From Enoplolaimus lenunculus (Eukaryota; Nematoda; Enoplea; Enoplida; Thoracostomopsidae), in assembly GCA_030248215.1 (NCBI GenBank), contig JASANG010001027.1, positions 1 to 64,000 on the forward strand: 64,000 nucleotides of DNA, written 5' to 3'. Of this stretch, positions 44,916 to 57,498 are shown in pieces (positions within the stretch are counted from its first letter, which is position 1; each line of letters starts with the position of its first letter). The position numbers and the translations under genes are program-made. Under the pieces are notes generated by a model. The model was not told the origin of the DNA. It searched no databases and saw only the letters and a list, made by a program, of their open reading frames with translations.

Positions 44916-45546
44916 TACTTTACATCGTATTATGGTAAGCTACCATTCACTGGTTTTAAAATACTTTTTGGTTCTACAACGGATGCTGTACGTCATTTTA
45001 GGCGCAGATTAAGATACGTTTATGCAATAGTGACAGTTTTCCAATGGTGTTTGTAGCGGCGTAACAGTAGCCTGTGGATATTCCTAAGTCTAAGTCTCAG
45101 CATAATTTAGTCTAAAATTAGCCGGAACATCTGTTTTCTTGAATTTTAAGCACTTGATGGGCCAGAAATTTCAAATGCACTTTATGCTAATCTCACCCTA
45201 TTATAGATTATCGTTGCTGTTTGTCGTCTTCGTTTACTTTGCATTATGAGTGGATACAAAGGGTTTATATGTTTGTTTATGATTTTATTTTTGTTTTTGT
45301 AGTGTTCTGCGGTTAAGTCGAAATTTGTTTTATATATAGTAAAAGTATTCGTTTGTTTATTGGAGTGAGCAGAATAATCCTGACATGATATTTTGCTCAC
45401 CGCAATGGCTCGGTTTTTGGCTTACGCAGAAAACTTGACCTTTGTGTTGTTCAGTAGCTTTGTAAAGCGCTGATGTATTTTCAAAGTTCTAATGGCAGAG
45501 ATTTTTGAAAAACGTCCTAATTAACATCTTTGAACACATTGACTAT
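44916..45546. other. No gene supported; family B remnant
   Basis: GGCGTAACAGTAGCCTGTGG and CCTAAGTCTAAGTCTCAG near 45057-45110 are a family B remnant. The remainder is AT-rich. Confidence 0.45.
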
Positions 45547-46352
45547 ATGGGGTTCAAGCGGGGTTTACGTTATAAATGGTGCAGCTGGGTCACGTTCTAT
45601 ATATTTTGTAACATTTTGTGTGATGTAACTCAATATATTCCAAAAAGAGCGATTGTTCACAAACATCACGTAAGTATCGGTCACGTTTTGTCTTGCAATA
45701 TCATATGATAGATATTCCTACATTGTTAATAGCATGATCATTTTAACATAACTAGGTTGCGTATGGCGAAATATCATTATACTAATAGACATGTTCCGTT
45801 AATATGATATTACGAGACTATGTAAATAACAATACTAATATGGTGGGAAATTTCAATTTTGGCACGAAAACTTAATATTTGGCGGAAAAATCATTTTTGG
45901 CGGAAAAATTCAAATTCTTGCGGGAAATTCAAATTTTATGAAAATTCAATTTTGGGGGGAAATTTATATTTTGGCGCGAAAATTTAACATTTGGCAGGAA
46001 AATTCAAATTTTGGCAGGAAAATTCAAATTTTGGTGAAAATATTCAAATTTTGGTGGATTGTCTTATGACACATCTTAAACTACATAATGAAATATAATG
46101 TGATACTCCAAATCCGTCTATGATATTAATTTGGAATATCATGTGATATTCAACGGTATGTCTGATAGTGTTACGTGATATTTGAACACTTGAATGTTGA
46201 GATAACCTGTATACCCGTGCTTAATAGAGCAATATCACATGATATTCGACCATTTCTGTTCGTATCATATGATGGTAACAAAAATTTGTTAATGTCGAAG
46301 CAAAATGTGAAAAACGTGACCCGACTGCCCCAGTTATAACGAGAACCTCGTA
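45547..46352. repeat. Family G inverted-repeat element with internal minisatellite
   Basis: Ends AGCGGGGTTTACGTTATAAA and CAGTTATAACGAGAACCTCG are inverted. From 45845 to 46060 it carries about ten imperfect units of AAATTCAAATTTTGGCGGGA. ATCATATGATA palindromes are frequent. Confidence 0.75.
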
Positions 46353-46451
46353 TCACGTTATAATCGGTGCAGGCGGGTCGCGCTTTGTTGATTCGACGTC
46401 AACGTTAAAATTCAAGCTGTCATACCGAGTAAACAGACAACTCTGATCTCG

Positions 46452-47281
46452 TTCGGGGTTCACGTTATAACTGGGCCGTCGGGTAACGTTTTGACTCACG
46501 TTAATTCGACATCAACATAAATTTTTGTCACCATCATATGATACGGACAGACAAAAGTCGAATATTATGTGAAATTGCTATACAAACCACGGGTACATAG
46601 GTTATCTCAACATACAAGTGTTCGAATGTCATATAACACAGTCAGACATATTGGTGAATATCATGTATTCCAAATTAACAGCAAATATGATATGATATTC
46701 AGCAAAACAAATTTAGACTATCATATGATATTCCATTATGTAGTTTAAGACGTATCATAAAAGACTATCTGCCAAAATTTGAATATTCCCGCCAAAATTT
46801 GAAGTTTTTTGCCAAAATTTGAATATTCCCGCCAAAATTTGAATTTTTCTACCAAAATTTGAATTTTCCCGCCAAAATTTGAATTTTCCGCCAAAATATA
46901 ATTTTCCCTCAAGTTATAAACTTTTCTACCAAAATTTAAATTTCCCGACGTATTATTAGTATTGTATTTTACATTGTCTCGTAATATCATATGATACTAA
47001 CGGCGTATGTATGTTAGTATCATATGATATTCCATCATACGCAAACCTAGTTATGCAACCGACTAAATAGACATTTTTAAAATGATCATATGATAATGAC
47101 AGACAATGTAGAGAATATCATACGATATTGAAAGACAAAACGTAAACGATACTTGATATTAGTAGACAACCTCTGTTTTTGGATATCATATTGGGTTACA
47201 TCGCAGACAAAGTGTTGCCCAATATATAGAACGAGACAAAACGCGACCCAGCTGCACCATTTATAACGTGAACCCCGCATC
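46452..47281. repeat. Family G inverted-repeat element, opposite orientation to its neighbour
   Basis: Ends CGGGGTTCACGTTATAACTG and CATTTATAACGTGAACCCCG are inverted over at least 18 bp. The minisatellite at 46770-46945 reads CCAAAATTTGAATTTTCCCG, the reverse complement of that at 45845-46060. Confidence 0.8.
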
Positions 47282-47852
47282 ATGTGACACTTGAACTTAA
47301 CTGCTCTCAGATGTTCAATGTGTACAAGCGTCGGTATGTCACGTAATACTGTGGGACAATTACGCGAATACCATGATATTCCGAAATTATAACTAATGTC
47401 ATATGATATTCAGCGTGATAGTGAAATCTTCTTGTGCTCATAAATGAATAGAAAGTTGAACAAGAGAGGCAAAGATGTAATTTATTAAAATACCAAAAAA
47501 GGACGGAAAATTCGGTTCCGATTCAGAATCGTTCAGAAGAACTACAACAATATATTCACTTCTGAAACACATTTAGTTCAATCGAGAATCGGCAGAATAC
47601 ATTACTCTCTAATGAATATAAGACAACTATTTTGTTAAGATGAAAAAAATTTGTAACTTATAAATTAGCAATAGTTATTTTTGAGTATCTATAAGACAAA
47701 TATGATTTAATTATTTCAGACACGAATATATCTAAGCTGTTTACGACTATTATAAACGTCTGAAATTCCAGGCATTTTAGACATGATCATTAAAGAAAGT
47801 AATAGCTATGAAGTTGGTAAACAATTTTTAAGTACGAAGCGCGGCTGGCCCA

Positions 47853-48030
47853 TGTATAGAACAGGGCCGGATCGTTTTCCGGAGAAGCTATAATAGAGTC
47901 AGTTTAAGTTTTAGACTAATTTTTTTTGCTTAGGCTTAAGAATAGGCTCATTCATACGCTTAGGCGTAGGCTTAGGTTTAGGAATATGCTTATACTACTG
48001 TTCCGACCCTATTTTATACATGGGCCAAGC
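47853..48030. repeat. Family B element, minus orientation
   Basis: GGCCCATGTATAGAACAGGG opens, TTAGGCGTAGGCTTAGGTT lies inside, and CTACTGTTCCGACCCTATTT with ACATGGGCC closes. Confidence 0.65.
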
Positions 48031-48445
48031 GGCTAGTAGTACCGCGCGCAGTATTCTAAATGTATTTTTTAAATAACCCACTATCCTGTACGGTGATTCT
48101 CGCCGAAACTAAAAAATTGAGGGTTCCTGTTTCTATTTCGGTTAATATGACGCGTAACAATCATTTGCGTGTAGTATTACTGAAAAACAGAATTTGGCTT
48201 GCTTCGGGCAAATGTTATATTTACATTGCGCGTTTACGCAGTAAATTACGTAGTCTTTGTACGAATTTTTACTGTTGCGTCATGCAGTCTACATTGTGTT
48301 TTTGATTTTTTAGTATCAACCACTGGCTATTTTTAGCTGCATGATATTTTACGACGAAATGCCGGTTTTCGTCAATCTACAGAACAGGTTAAAAAAGGGG
48401 CCAATTATAACAACTTCGCTTAGGCTAAAAGACGTCAGTTCAGCT

Positions 48446-48660
48446 GGCCATGTATAGAACAGTGCCGGATCGTTTTCCGGAGGGGCTATAATAGAGTCAG
48501 TTTCAGCTTTAGACTAATTGTTACGGAGCAGACAATTATACTGTGTTTGGAATATCATATTGTCTTACATCGCAGATAAAATGTTACCCAATATGTAGAA
48601 TGTAACAAAACGCAATCCGAGTTGCCCCATTTATAACGTAAACCCTGCAAATAGTGGTAT
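48446..48660. repeat. Family B fragment joined to a family G fragment
   Basis: GGCCATGTATAGAACAGTGC and TTCCGGAGGGGCTATAATAG duplicate 47853-47910. They are followed by GCAGACAATTATACTGTG with TTTATAACGTAAACCCTGC, the right part of family G as at 28120-28250. Confidence 0.6.
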
Positions 48661-48740
48661 AAGCCAAAGCGTCAGCATAATAAGTAAATAACGAAAAAAT
48701 GGTCCGCCCTTCAAGGTAACTATGGACAAAATTAGCATGC

Positions 48741-49189
48741 TGTACTGACTCGAATAAGAACGGGGACTGATATTTATTTGGCCGTTCCAGAGGGTACCCC
48801 CTCCCTTGTTACTCGGTTACGGACTGTTATTTACTTTTAACCTAGTCTCCGCCGCCCTTCGATACTGATATATATCCGGTACTGCAATTATCCGTTGAAT
48901 TAAACGTTTATTTGTCTTGTGTCATCAGCTTGAGCGATAATGCAAGGTTATACTTAGGAATGTACTTTCAAAACTTAATTACGCTTTAAAGTTGTCGAAC
49001 TTACATTATTTGGTCCTGGAATCATTTATGCGCCACAATTAGGGTTAATTGACATTTATGGACTCTAATTAGGGCTTAGGGACTCGATCCACTTACGGAC
49101 TCTCATTAGGTATACGGACTCCTATTGATTCAGACTCAAAATGGGGACCCCTCTTATTACCAACCTCTTATTCGGGTCAATACAGTACT
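48741..49189. repeat. Family F inverted-repeat element
   Basis: GTACTGACTCGAATAAGAAC at the left, CTTATTCGGGTCAATACAG at the right, CCTAGTCTCCGCCGCCC and AGGGACTCGATCCACTTACG inside. Confidence 0.75.
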
Positions 49190-51890
49190 GTGCAAATTTT
49201 TAGATCTGTAATTGCACCAGTTCGTTGGTTTGAAGACCTATTACTAACTTGTGATAGGCGCTATATGCATTTGAGAATGTGGACCCTGGTTTCAACACAG
49301 CTGTTTTCTTAACAACGGTCATATCCTGCAATTTCGTGCATGGGTTTGACGCTTTAATTTTTGAGTTATCTCAATATCAAATACAAACTGAGAGCTTGTG
49401 AGTTCAGCAAAAACTAACTGTGACCTGGCGAGTTCAACCATACTTTAAAAATCGTACTTGCTTCAGAATAATAGTTTCGTTCGCTGTAGCCTGTAAAGCA
49501 ACACCATGCTGCTATCTATTCAGTACCTGTAAGATACGACATCTGAATACCACAAGACGTTTCAAGAGTTGTGTAATTCGATAGGTCAAAACCGGGGCGT
49601 TCGCGTGCGTCTTCTAGAGGTTGTGTGTTTTTTTGGAAGTTGATGGAAACCAATGCATTAGATTATGTAAATACAACGGTTTGTTAACGTGATTCAAGTT
49701 TCTTATAGGTCGTAAGTTAGCATCTGTGAGCATAGCCGCCAGTTTGCGTTATAAACCAAGGGGTAAGCCAGTTTTCATATAAGCGTTTGCGGTTTTGGTG
49801 GGCATCTACCCGTTGTCTGAAAATTGACGGGAACAGCATATGTATTACGTTCTAAACACATTGAGATTTCTTCGCGTTCGAAAACGGTTTATATTTTTTT
49901 TGCATATTTGAGCTTCTCATGATCTCATTTGATCAGTTCATACCCAAATTTAAAGTTTGTAAGAACATTTCTATTTTATTTGGTTCCAAGGTTCTTCGTT
50001 AGGACCAAAAAATATTTTTTAGTAAAACATTCGGCAGATTGTATTCGACGCAGCTTGCGGAACTAAGTCGAATGGTATCGAAACCTAAAGATTACTGGAT
50101 TGTGCTTATGCAGGAATCTAAGCATATGAGAGTAGAGTGTAAACCTAAGAGAACACCGATAGGCTAAAATTTTTTCGGGTTACATTCTAAAAATTATTCA
50201 ATGATTAGTTATTTTTACTTGAAATCGTATAATTACACAATGTTTGTACTGAAAAATTACTCACGAATTTATATCGATTTACAACTATCTGCCGAAAAAT
50301 AACACGATTTCCTTCCTGTATTTCTATAACCGAACCGGACACTAACAAGAAACGGAACCATATATCCGGTTACACACTGAATTTAAATTTTTGAATTTGC
50401 ATAACGCACTATGCAGTGTGCACGTAAAACTAATTTATCTCATAAAATTACGGAAAAGATTGAAATTAGCTGAAATTTTATGTCGATATATTGTTCAAAT
50501 TTGGTTAGGACTGCTTTGTATCAACGGGTCGCCTACAGAAATGACCGAAAAAGCAAGTTGAAAGTGACAGAAAGAGTAACAAACCGCCCGAGCTCCGAAA
50601 ACGCAGATTTTCAATTTTGTTTAATGGTTTGTTTCAAACGGTCCACAAGACTGCAAGGCGTGCCACATAACCCGTATTTTCTTAAAAAACAGCATCGCAC
50701 AAACTTGATGGATCGACTTGCAGAATCCGTACAAATCGCAACGAATTTTTACTATTTCAAATGTTGGTGACAAATGTTTTTTGCAAGACATTTTTGCTTG
50801 TTTATGTTTATAAAGAAAGCATGTTTAAGAATTAAATTTAGTGCAGTGCATATATATACCTGTTTGAAGTAAGATATAAGTGATTAATTGAGTTTCAGCG
50901 TATGGTACTAGATGCATGCGGGAAGCGTTGATACCACTTTTGAATGAGATTACAACTTACATTGTTTTTTACAAAGTATACAATTGTCTTTCAAGCAAAC
51001 TATTCACAAAAATAAACGGGCTGTTTGCAATTTTGTAGGAAATTTATTTTTGTACTGGCAACGAGCCTATCGAAAATTGGTTGGACGTTTTAGGGTTTTC
51101 AAACCGTTTAACAGATTTTCGCCTAGAAATGGTTCAATTCTTACAATTTTTTATATTTGAACTTTCTACGGCCTCTCTTGATCGTTTCGCAGCCAAATCT
51201 ACTTTCTTGAAAAACTTTATAAGGTCCTGAGGCCACCTTGTGACCCAAAGGTTTTTGCTAAAAAGGTAAACAATAGTTATATGCTATTCATCGAAGCTTG
51301 TGTAGCTTAGTCCAACCTTGTTCAGTTTATTTTTTGTGTACTTTTGTAACTATTTATAACGTTACAGAAAACTTGAAAAATTAATCTAAACTGTGGCTCC
51401 TTCCGAGTTCAGATGAACTCTTCAATATTGAACCATACGTTAAACTCAGCGTACCAGAGCACAACTCATTTTTGTATGAAGAGTTTGTTGCTTAAAAACC
51501 GTGTACAACTCCACAGTTTGTGTAGAACATCGCAATAAAACTCAAACCTTTTTTGGAACTCTTATACGAGTAGTTTGAGATAATTCCATCTTTTAGCAGT
51601 TACATCCACAAGGCGTTGAAATAAAATATATTTTCAACTTTTTTTGCTTCTGTTACAAATATATATATTGTTTGCTACGTGCACCGTTGGATTTTGTAAG
51701 CAGCATTTTTGAAACAGTTTGCAGCGGCGCTACGTTGTTGCACGTTATGGTTGCATTATTGCTAAACTAGATTTGTCAACTTTTAACACTGTTGTTACTA
51801 CTTGGAATTGACGCAGTTTATAGTTGCAATTTTTTGAGTCGCTTTTTTTCGCCTAAACGTTTATTATTTAAGCTGTCATTAGCGTCTATA
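49190..51890. other. No gene supported
   Basis: A family J remnant (ACTTGTGATAGGCGCTATAT) lies at 49235-49285. A 96-codon frame at 50480-50770 is basic (MSIYCSNLVRTALYQ...) but has no splice context or family. The rest is AT-rich. Confidence 0.4.
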
Positions 51891-51898
51891 GCTGGGCT

Positions 51899-52040
51899 GG
51901 CCCATGTTACATTAAGGGGTGCAAAACGTTTGCGGTGGGTCAATAAAAGAGTGGATTCAGATTCTAGATTACATTTTTTGCTTAGGCTTAGACTTAGGCT
52001 TAGGAACACATTTTTGCAACGCTTCGGCTTAGGCTTCGAA
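51899..52040. repeat. Family A fragment
   Basis: GGCCCATGTTACATTAAGGG, TTAGGCTTAGACTTAGGCTT and CGCTTCGGCTTAGGCTTCG. The right end is lost. Confidence 0.65.
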
Positions 52041-52090
52041 ACGGCCGCCTCCCAGTTCGTGTACGTTTTAATGGAAATATAATACCGTCG

Positions 52091-52246
52091 GGCGCGTAGC
52101 CAAGGGGAAGCAGGGGGCTCAGCCCCCCGAGAAAATTTTGGTGCCCCTATAAAGTTTTCAACCTTGCTTGTAACTCATTGAAAACACTTGAATGCCCCTC
52201 ATGAAAATTTTTCAGCCCCCCTAGCAAGGTGAGCTGACTACGGGCC
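52091..52246. repeat. Family E element, inverted copy
   Basis: GGCGCGTAGCCAAGGGGAAG and GGTGAGCTGACTACGGGCC are inverted ends. GGGGGCTCAGCCCCCC and ACCTTGCTTGTAACTCATTG lie inside. Confidence 0.75.
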
Positions 52247-52312
52247 TGATTACCTTGTCTAAATCATCAGTAACTGTTTGGTTAATTTCTGTCTCAAAAA
52301 TTAATATTTTAG

Positions 52313-52366
52313 CTGTTTTATGAAACCGCGACTTTCATCAAATTTGAACTCTTCTACACACTGCTG
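52313..52366 (+). CDS. Small exon candidate of an unidentified gene
   Basis: An acceptor TTAATATTTTAG and a strong donor CTG|GTAAGTT bracket 54 nt with an open frame (phase 0 to 0), LFYETATFIKFELFYTLL. The aromatic, helical reading could be part of a membrane protein. No partner exon was found within several kb, so this rests on splice signals alone. Confidence 0.3.
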
Positions 52367-53775
52367 GTAAGTTAACCGTCATCTGTTTAGGAATTAATAG
52401 CACCGGACTATGAAACTCGTTTAAGATTCACTATCTGATTTTTTTGTCCTAACAGTTTCATAGCCCCCTGTGTTAAGAATTTATACAACGAGTCCTACTC
52501 CGGCATTTTCAGAAACGTTTACCACGTTTAAATCGGAATTTTATCTTTTAAGTATAAAAGTTGTTGCAGCTGCAAATTTTTTATCACTTAAAAATCATAT
52601 TTTGTTAAATGTTTAAACACTGATACGCAAAAACTTGTTGAAACTTTTTTCGTTAGGCTCAGTATCTTTTAGCATTTTAGAACGATTAATGATGCTTAGT
52701 TTACAAAAAATTGCCCAATAAGAAATCGAATCCTTTCAACACAGTACACATTACATATACATTTCCGTTCCCGGTTAACATTGGTATCCGATTTCGTTTC
52801 CGTTTCCGTTGTAAAAATACTGGAAATTCTGCTATTTTAAGCTCAAAATTAGTTATAAATCACGTATATATCTTGCTAATATTGCTGTCCCCGTGTTCCG
52901 CAAATTTCTAAGTTGAAAACGTTTTAAAAATTTTGGGACAAGCAAAAACATTCAAGTTTAAATAAAGTTGTTAATACTTTGGGTTATTTAAAAAATTCAC
53001 AGCCTTTGGCTCAACTATAATATTGAGGCGTATAAATAACTGTTCTTCTTGCATTAGAACCAAGAAAAATTGCAGTTTGAGGTCAGTAGCACTGCAGTAG
53101 GGGTCGGCACGGGCGGACCCTTTTAGAATTTTGAAATCGGAATTTTGTTTCATCATTTAATTTTTGGTCATTTGCTATTTTTGGGAAAAGTAACAAAGAA
53201 TCAATTTAAACAGCGAAAATATATGTTTCTTTAAACGATAGTAGTTTATTTATGTTTTTTAGAATAAAAATTTCTAACGAAGGCTTATTGGATCTGTGTG
53301 ATTTGTGCAAAAAAACCCAAATTCTTGTATACTCGCATTTTTAAGCCAGCACTTGACAATCACCTGCTGAGCTAATTGCTTCCGTTTAGTTCCGCGTAAA
53401 TATTTCAGTTTAATACATCTATCTTCACGACGTCGTAAGCGTGATACTATTAAATGCGATACAATCAATTTAACACAGTTCTGCGCTTTGATCTCTGAAA
53501 ATATTTTGAAATTTTGTTGTGTTTATTTTAAATTTTAAATAAATTTGAAAGTCGTCATTTAAAGCATCAAAGTAAATCTCAATAACTGGCACTTGAACAA
53601 TTTTATACCAGATTATTCGAATTTTTCAAACGTTGGCTTAATTGTTACTTAGGTTTTGGTTCAATATCAGATTTACGATTGTGCTTAGATTTTGGTTTTG
53701 GTTTAGGTTTTACGTTTGTCGGTAGAAAACGTACAAAAGCGTCTAAAGTAGTAGGTATGTACTCACTCCTACCAG
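52367..53775. other. No gene supported; hAT-like remnant
   Basis: At 52755-52870 the text TCCGATTTCGTTTCCGTTTC matches the hAT-like copies at 9500 and 17577. Frames of 60-64 codons on the minus strand (52971-53156, 53274-53468) are unsupported. TTAGGTTTTGGTT words lie at 53650-53710. Confidence 0.4.
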
Positions 53776-54142
53776 CAGGGTGCAACCGGAGGTCTGCCTC
53801 TGGCTCCGGCTCCGGAAAAAATCGGCTTTCGGCTCCGGCTCCAGTATAATTATTGCCGGAGTTTCGGGCAGTTTCGGCAGTAAAATTTGGCATAATTTTG
53901 CAAGATTTATCTGTTTAGCACATTTCGTTTTGCTATTGTCACAATTTTCAGAAACGAATTTCCGATATTTCGTTGAAAATTGGCATAAAACCAAACAACT
54001 TAACAATATATTGCAGATATTGGGTAAGATTGACTACTATCATTTTACTACGTATTGACGCCTCACCTCCGGTTCCGCCTTCCGCTCTGGCAAGTTTCGT
54101 TGACCTAAGGCTCCGGTATTTTTCAACTTCGGTTGCACTCTG
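53776..54142. mobile_element. hAT-like non-autonomous element, perfect 8-bp target duplication
   Basis: Left end CAGGGTGCAACCGGAGGTCT, right end CTTCGGTTGCACTCTG, inverted. CCTACCAG flanks both sides (53768-53775 and 54143-54150). GGCTCCGGCTCCGG repeats lie inside; there is no transposase. Confidence 0.9.
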
Positions 54143-54150
54143 CCTACCAG

Positions 54151-55570
54151 TAACTGCTACTAGAGTTCCGTAGCTATTTTTGTGTCCTAGTTTAATAATT
54201 TTTCATAAATTTAGATGTCTGTTCAAAAATGGATAACCAAAAGTGAAATTTATCTTAACGTTGCCACACGAGCACAGCAATTGACTGATTGTAAGCTGGT
54301 GCTTTTAAGTTGAGTACAAGATGAGTAAATTTGCCATGCATCTGCAAGTAGAAATACCTAAACACCTCAAAAAAATTGACCCGATTAGCGTTCGAGAAGC
54401 ATCAAGCTTGTGAGTTGGTTTCGAGTAAATTTAATTTGTTGGCTTTAAAAACAGTTGAAAGTTTGGTTGGCATGAAACAACGAACAACTTCGAGGTGCTG
54501 GACTCATTTTGGTGTATTTGGTGTGGGTCCGGCTGGTTCACTTTAAGAAAAGACAGTTATGTAACCAAGAGCCGTAACAACTACGGAAGCCAGACAAAAC
54601 GGAAGTTTAGTGCTAAATCCTGAGGCAAAATTTCAGTTTTGTCAATTGATGCTGTAGTAGAATATGGAAGAAACTGTCGCCGCGAAATGTGTGAGATAAC
54701 CAGACATAAGTATCAAATGCAACATTTTAGCTTATCGGTTATGTGGCTAAGGTTGAACGTTGAATCTGAACTTGATCAGCTTCTCTTTCAAAAACCTCAG
54801 TGGATTCATAAACTGAGCACACAGAACCTATAGCCATTAGCTGATTCAGGAGGCGTGCGCCCCCTTCAGAAATTTTTTTCCAATAAAATGGTAAGGCCCC
54901 TCCAACTTTGCACTTTTCCCCTTAATAAATTGGCATATATAGCATACAGTAAAAATTGCGTTTCATAACTTTTGCCAGCTGGCCTCCATCACTTACATAA
55001 TTTCTGGATCCGCCGCTACCTTTAGCCTACTAAATGGTTTGTCAGGTTAAAACATAAAAATGGTTTCGCCAGGGGATTACAACTGGTTTCAACCGTAGTT
55101 TGCTATTAAAGTTTAAAGATCTTAATTTTTATGTAATTTCTCGAGATTTGTGGTACTGATAAATCTGGTAGGTTTGGGCTTATTTTTGATCGCGTTTCAC
55201 AGTGTTTAACTATTTGGACCAACGGGGGTTTTAGCTTCACTTAATGCAATCTTCACTTTCTCTGGTGGAAACGCTTTTCAATAGCAATGTTATACATCTA
55301 TGTAGGGGAATGTATTGTACCTCACAGTGTAAATATCTGTCGTTCACTCCATCAGCAATTGTTGGTTTTGTATGCCTAAGTTCTTTGGTTTCACAACTGG
55401 TGCTGCTGGTTTCAAACTATGTGTTTTTTCTCATTTGGTTCATATCGTTTGTTTGTTAAGATTCGGTGTTATTTCCCATTTTAATGCTAATTATTTTAAC
55501 TTTAATTAGTTAACCCTATCAGAAAACGAGACGGCACTAAAAGTAAAACAAGGTCCAAACTATTGCAGTT
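54151..55570. other. No gene supported
   Basis: A plus-strand frame of about 55 codons from 54458 (FGWHETTNNFEVLDSFWC...) and a 64-codon frame at 54639-54833 are open, but splice signals and family matches are lacking. Confidence 0.4.
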
Positions 55571-55574
55571 GTAA

Positions 55575-55955
55575 GGATATATCCACAAGTGCAGGGTGTC
55601 AGGGGATAGACAGCCCACGCACGCCTTATCTCCCAGACACAATGTACGCGACTGCCACGATCTCACGTGCACTGCCCGTCCTTTGGGTCTGAGACGCAAG
55701 GCTCAATAGCCACCAACGCCAAACCTGGTGTGGCATGCGGCCACCACGGTAGACCGGTCGGTCAGCGTAGCCAGCTGCCATCACAGGTGACTACCGGACG
55801 ATACACACCCTCCCCTCCTCCAACTTAGGCCTGAGATCGAACACAATATTGCGCTGTAACATTGGCGATGAAATCTTGGATCAGACGGGGATCGAACCCG
55901 GGCTTTTTTTGCAAGACTGATATGTTTCCCACCGCACCACTGGCCAGTGATACTC
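55575..55955 (-). repeat. tRNA-derived SINE, GC-rich
   Basis: Read on the minus strand it begins GGCCAGTGGTGCGGTGGGAA (A-box-like) and has GGGTTCGATCCCCG (B box) about 40 nt later. A GC-rich body of some 300 bp follows. Composition differs strongly from the flanks. It has the head-plus-body layout of a SINE; I do not know the family. Confidence 0.65.
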
Positions 55956-56585
55956 CAACGTCAATTGTACCACCATATTACAGCAGCTAATTTCGTTTAT
56001 TTACATTTTGTGCCTTGCGTAGTATAGTGGGAAGCGCCCTTTATTTTGTTTACAAACTCATTGCTAACTGGTGCTGATGCTTTACACAACCGAAGCACAC
56101 AATTCCTTAAAAATACTTTTTGCTGTCACGAAGCCACTGCTTACATTAGCAACTAAATCCCTTAAACTAACCAGAAATTAGCTAACGGGTTTGGAAGCAT
56201 TTTTTTTCAAAAAAACAGCAATATCTTCTATTTGTTATTAAAATTTTGACATTAATAGGCAATCCTTTAATATCTGTCGATACGGATTTACCTAATAATT
56301 TAATATACTCGCTACCGCCGGTTTTAGTTTAATCAAAAACGCACTAATTACTCTCTTGGGAACTACTGGATTATAATTTTGTATGCAAAGTTTTGGTCCA
56401 AAATGTAGATATACTAGTCTGTTAGATACTACCATATTGGCAAGATTAGTTGAATTGCAACGCGTATCGCTTTTATTAATGTTTTGTATCTTGCAAGTAT
56501 TCTCTCACAAAAATTATGTTGTTCATTCATTCACTCTAATTCCGTGCGCTAAGTCCTAGATAGATAGTTAAGCTGCAGAAGAACG
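55956..56585. other. No gene seen
   Basis: AT-rich DNA without supported features. Confidence 0.5.
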
Positions 56586-56589
56586 GGAC

Positions 56590-56776
56590 AATGTACAGAA
56601 CAGGGCGGTTACAGTAGTATAAACATATTCCTAAGACTAAGCCTAAACGTATAAATAAGCTTATACCTAAGCCTAGTGTGTAAGCCTAAGCCTAAGCAAA
56701 CAATTTAGACTAAACAATAAGGTTAGTCTGTTGTAATCCCGAAAAGATCGTTCCACCCCTCATCTTTATATGGGCC
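56590..56776. repeat. Family B inverted-repeat element
   Basis: AATGTACAGAACAGGGCGGT, GTAGTATAAACATATTCC, CCTAAGCCTAGTGTGTAAGC, then AATCCCGAAAAGATCGTTCC and CTTTATATGGGCC. Confidence 0.75.
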
Positions 56777-56799
56777 AAAGTACATATAGGCTTGGGTCT

Positions 56800-57064
56800 A
56801 CACTGCAAAAAATGGTGAGTCAAATTGACTCTCTCGGAAATAGGCTTTTGCTGACTACACAAACTGAGTCAAAATTCGATTCCGCCAGAGTCAAATTCGA
56901 TCAAACTGAGTCAAAATTCGATTCCGCCAGAGTCAAGTTCGATTCACTGAATCGCTCAGTGAGTCGAATTTGACTCTGGCGGAATCGAATGTTGACTCAG
57001 TTTGTGTAGTCAGAAAAAGCTTATTTTCGAGAGAGAGTCAATTTGACTCACCATTTTTTTACAA
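56800..57064. repeat. Foldback element with long hairpin arms
   Basis: CACTGCAAAAAATGGTGAGT starts and GACTCACCATTTTTTTACAA ends. The arms, over 100 bp each, pair almost throughout (CTGACTACACAAACTGAGTC with GACTCAGTTTGTGTAGTCAG). A 37-bp block starting ACTGAGTCAAAATTCGATTC is doubled in the left arm only. Confidence 0.85.
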
Positions 57065-57498
57065 TATAGATAAATGTAATTTGTTCAAAACAATCAAAAT
57101 AAGTTCTACACGTAAAATGGATCTTTTACCCCTGGATTCCGTACTTACAGTGGTTATGCAGAATTTATAGGGAACCAAACTCTAGTGTGAAACTGTAGTT
57201 CAAAGTTTGAAAATCTCAAAATTAAAAATAACTATAATTGCAAAACATTTAGCGAGCCACATTGCGCTTTTATATAAAACAGAAAATATATAAAATACTA
57301 TCATTGTTCGTTGCGAGTACCATTTAACACAGAATTTTCGTTATACCAACACACGGACAACAGCGCTTTGGCCAGGCTGAAAATCAGCAAATCGCCGAAA
57401 TTTTAATTTTACACAGTAAATTCCGTTAAATTTTGAAATGTAACCGTAGTATTGCTTTTGAATATTATTGTTCTAAAAGATATAATTATTTTCAACAA
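57065..57498 (+). other. Upstream region of the 57.5-kb gene
   Basis: No repeat end is evident. A candidate acceptor, ATTGTTCTAAAAG at 57467-57479, lies 19 nt before the ATG. The frame is open upstream of the ATG to about 57433, so an in-frame upstream exon cannot be excluded. Confidence 0.4.

Noticed and set aside
53645..54058. Overlapping frames of 80-92 codons on both strands
   Set aside because: They lie mostly inside the hAT-like element at 53776-54142 and come from its CCGG-rich repeats.
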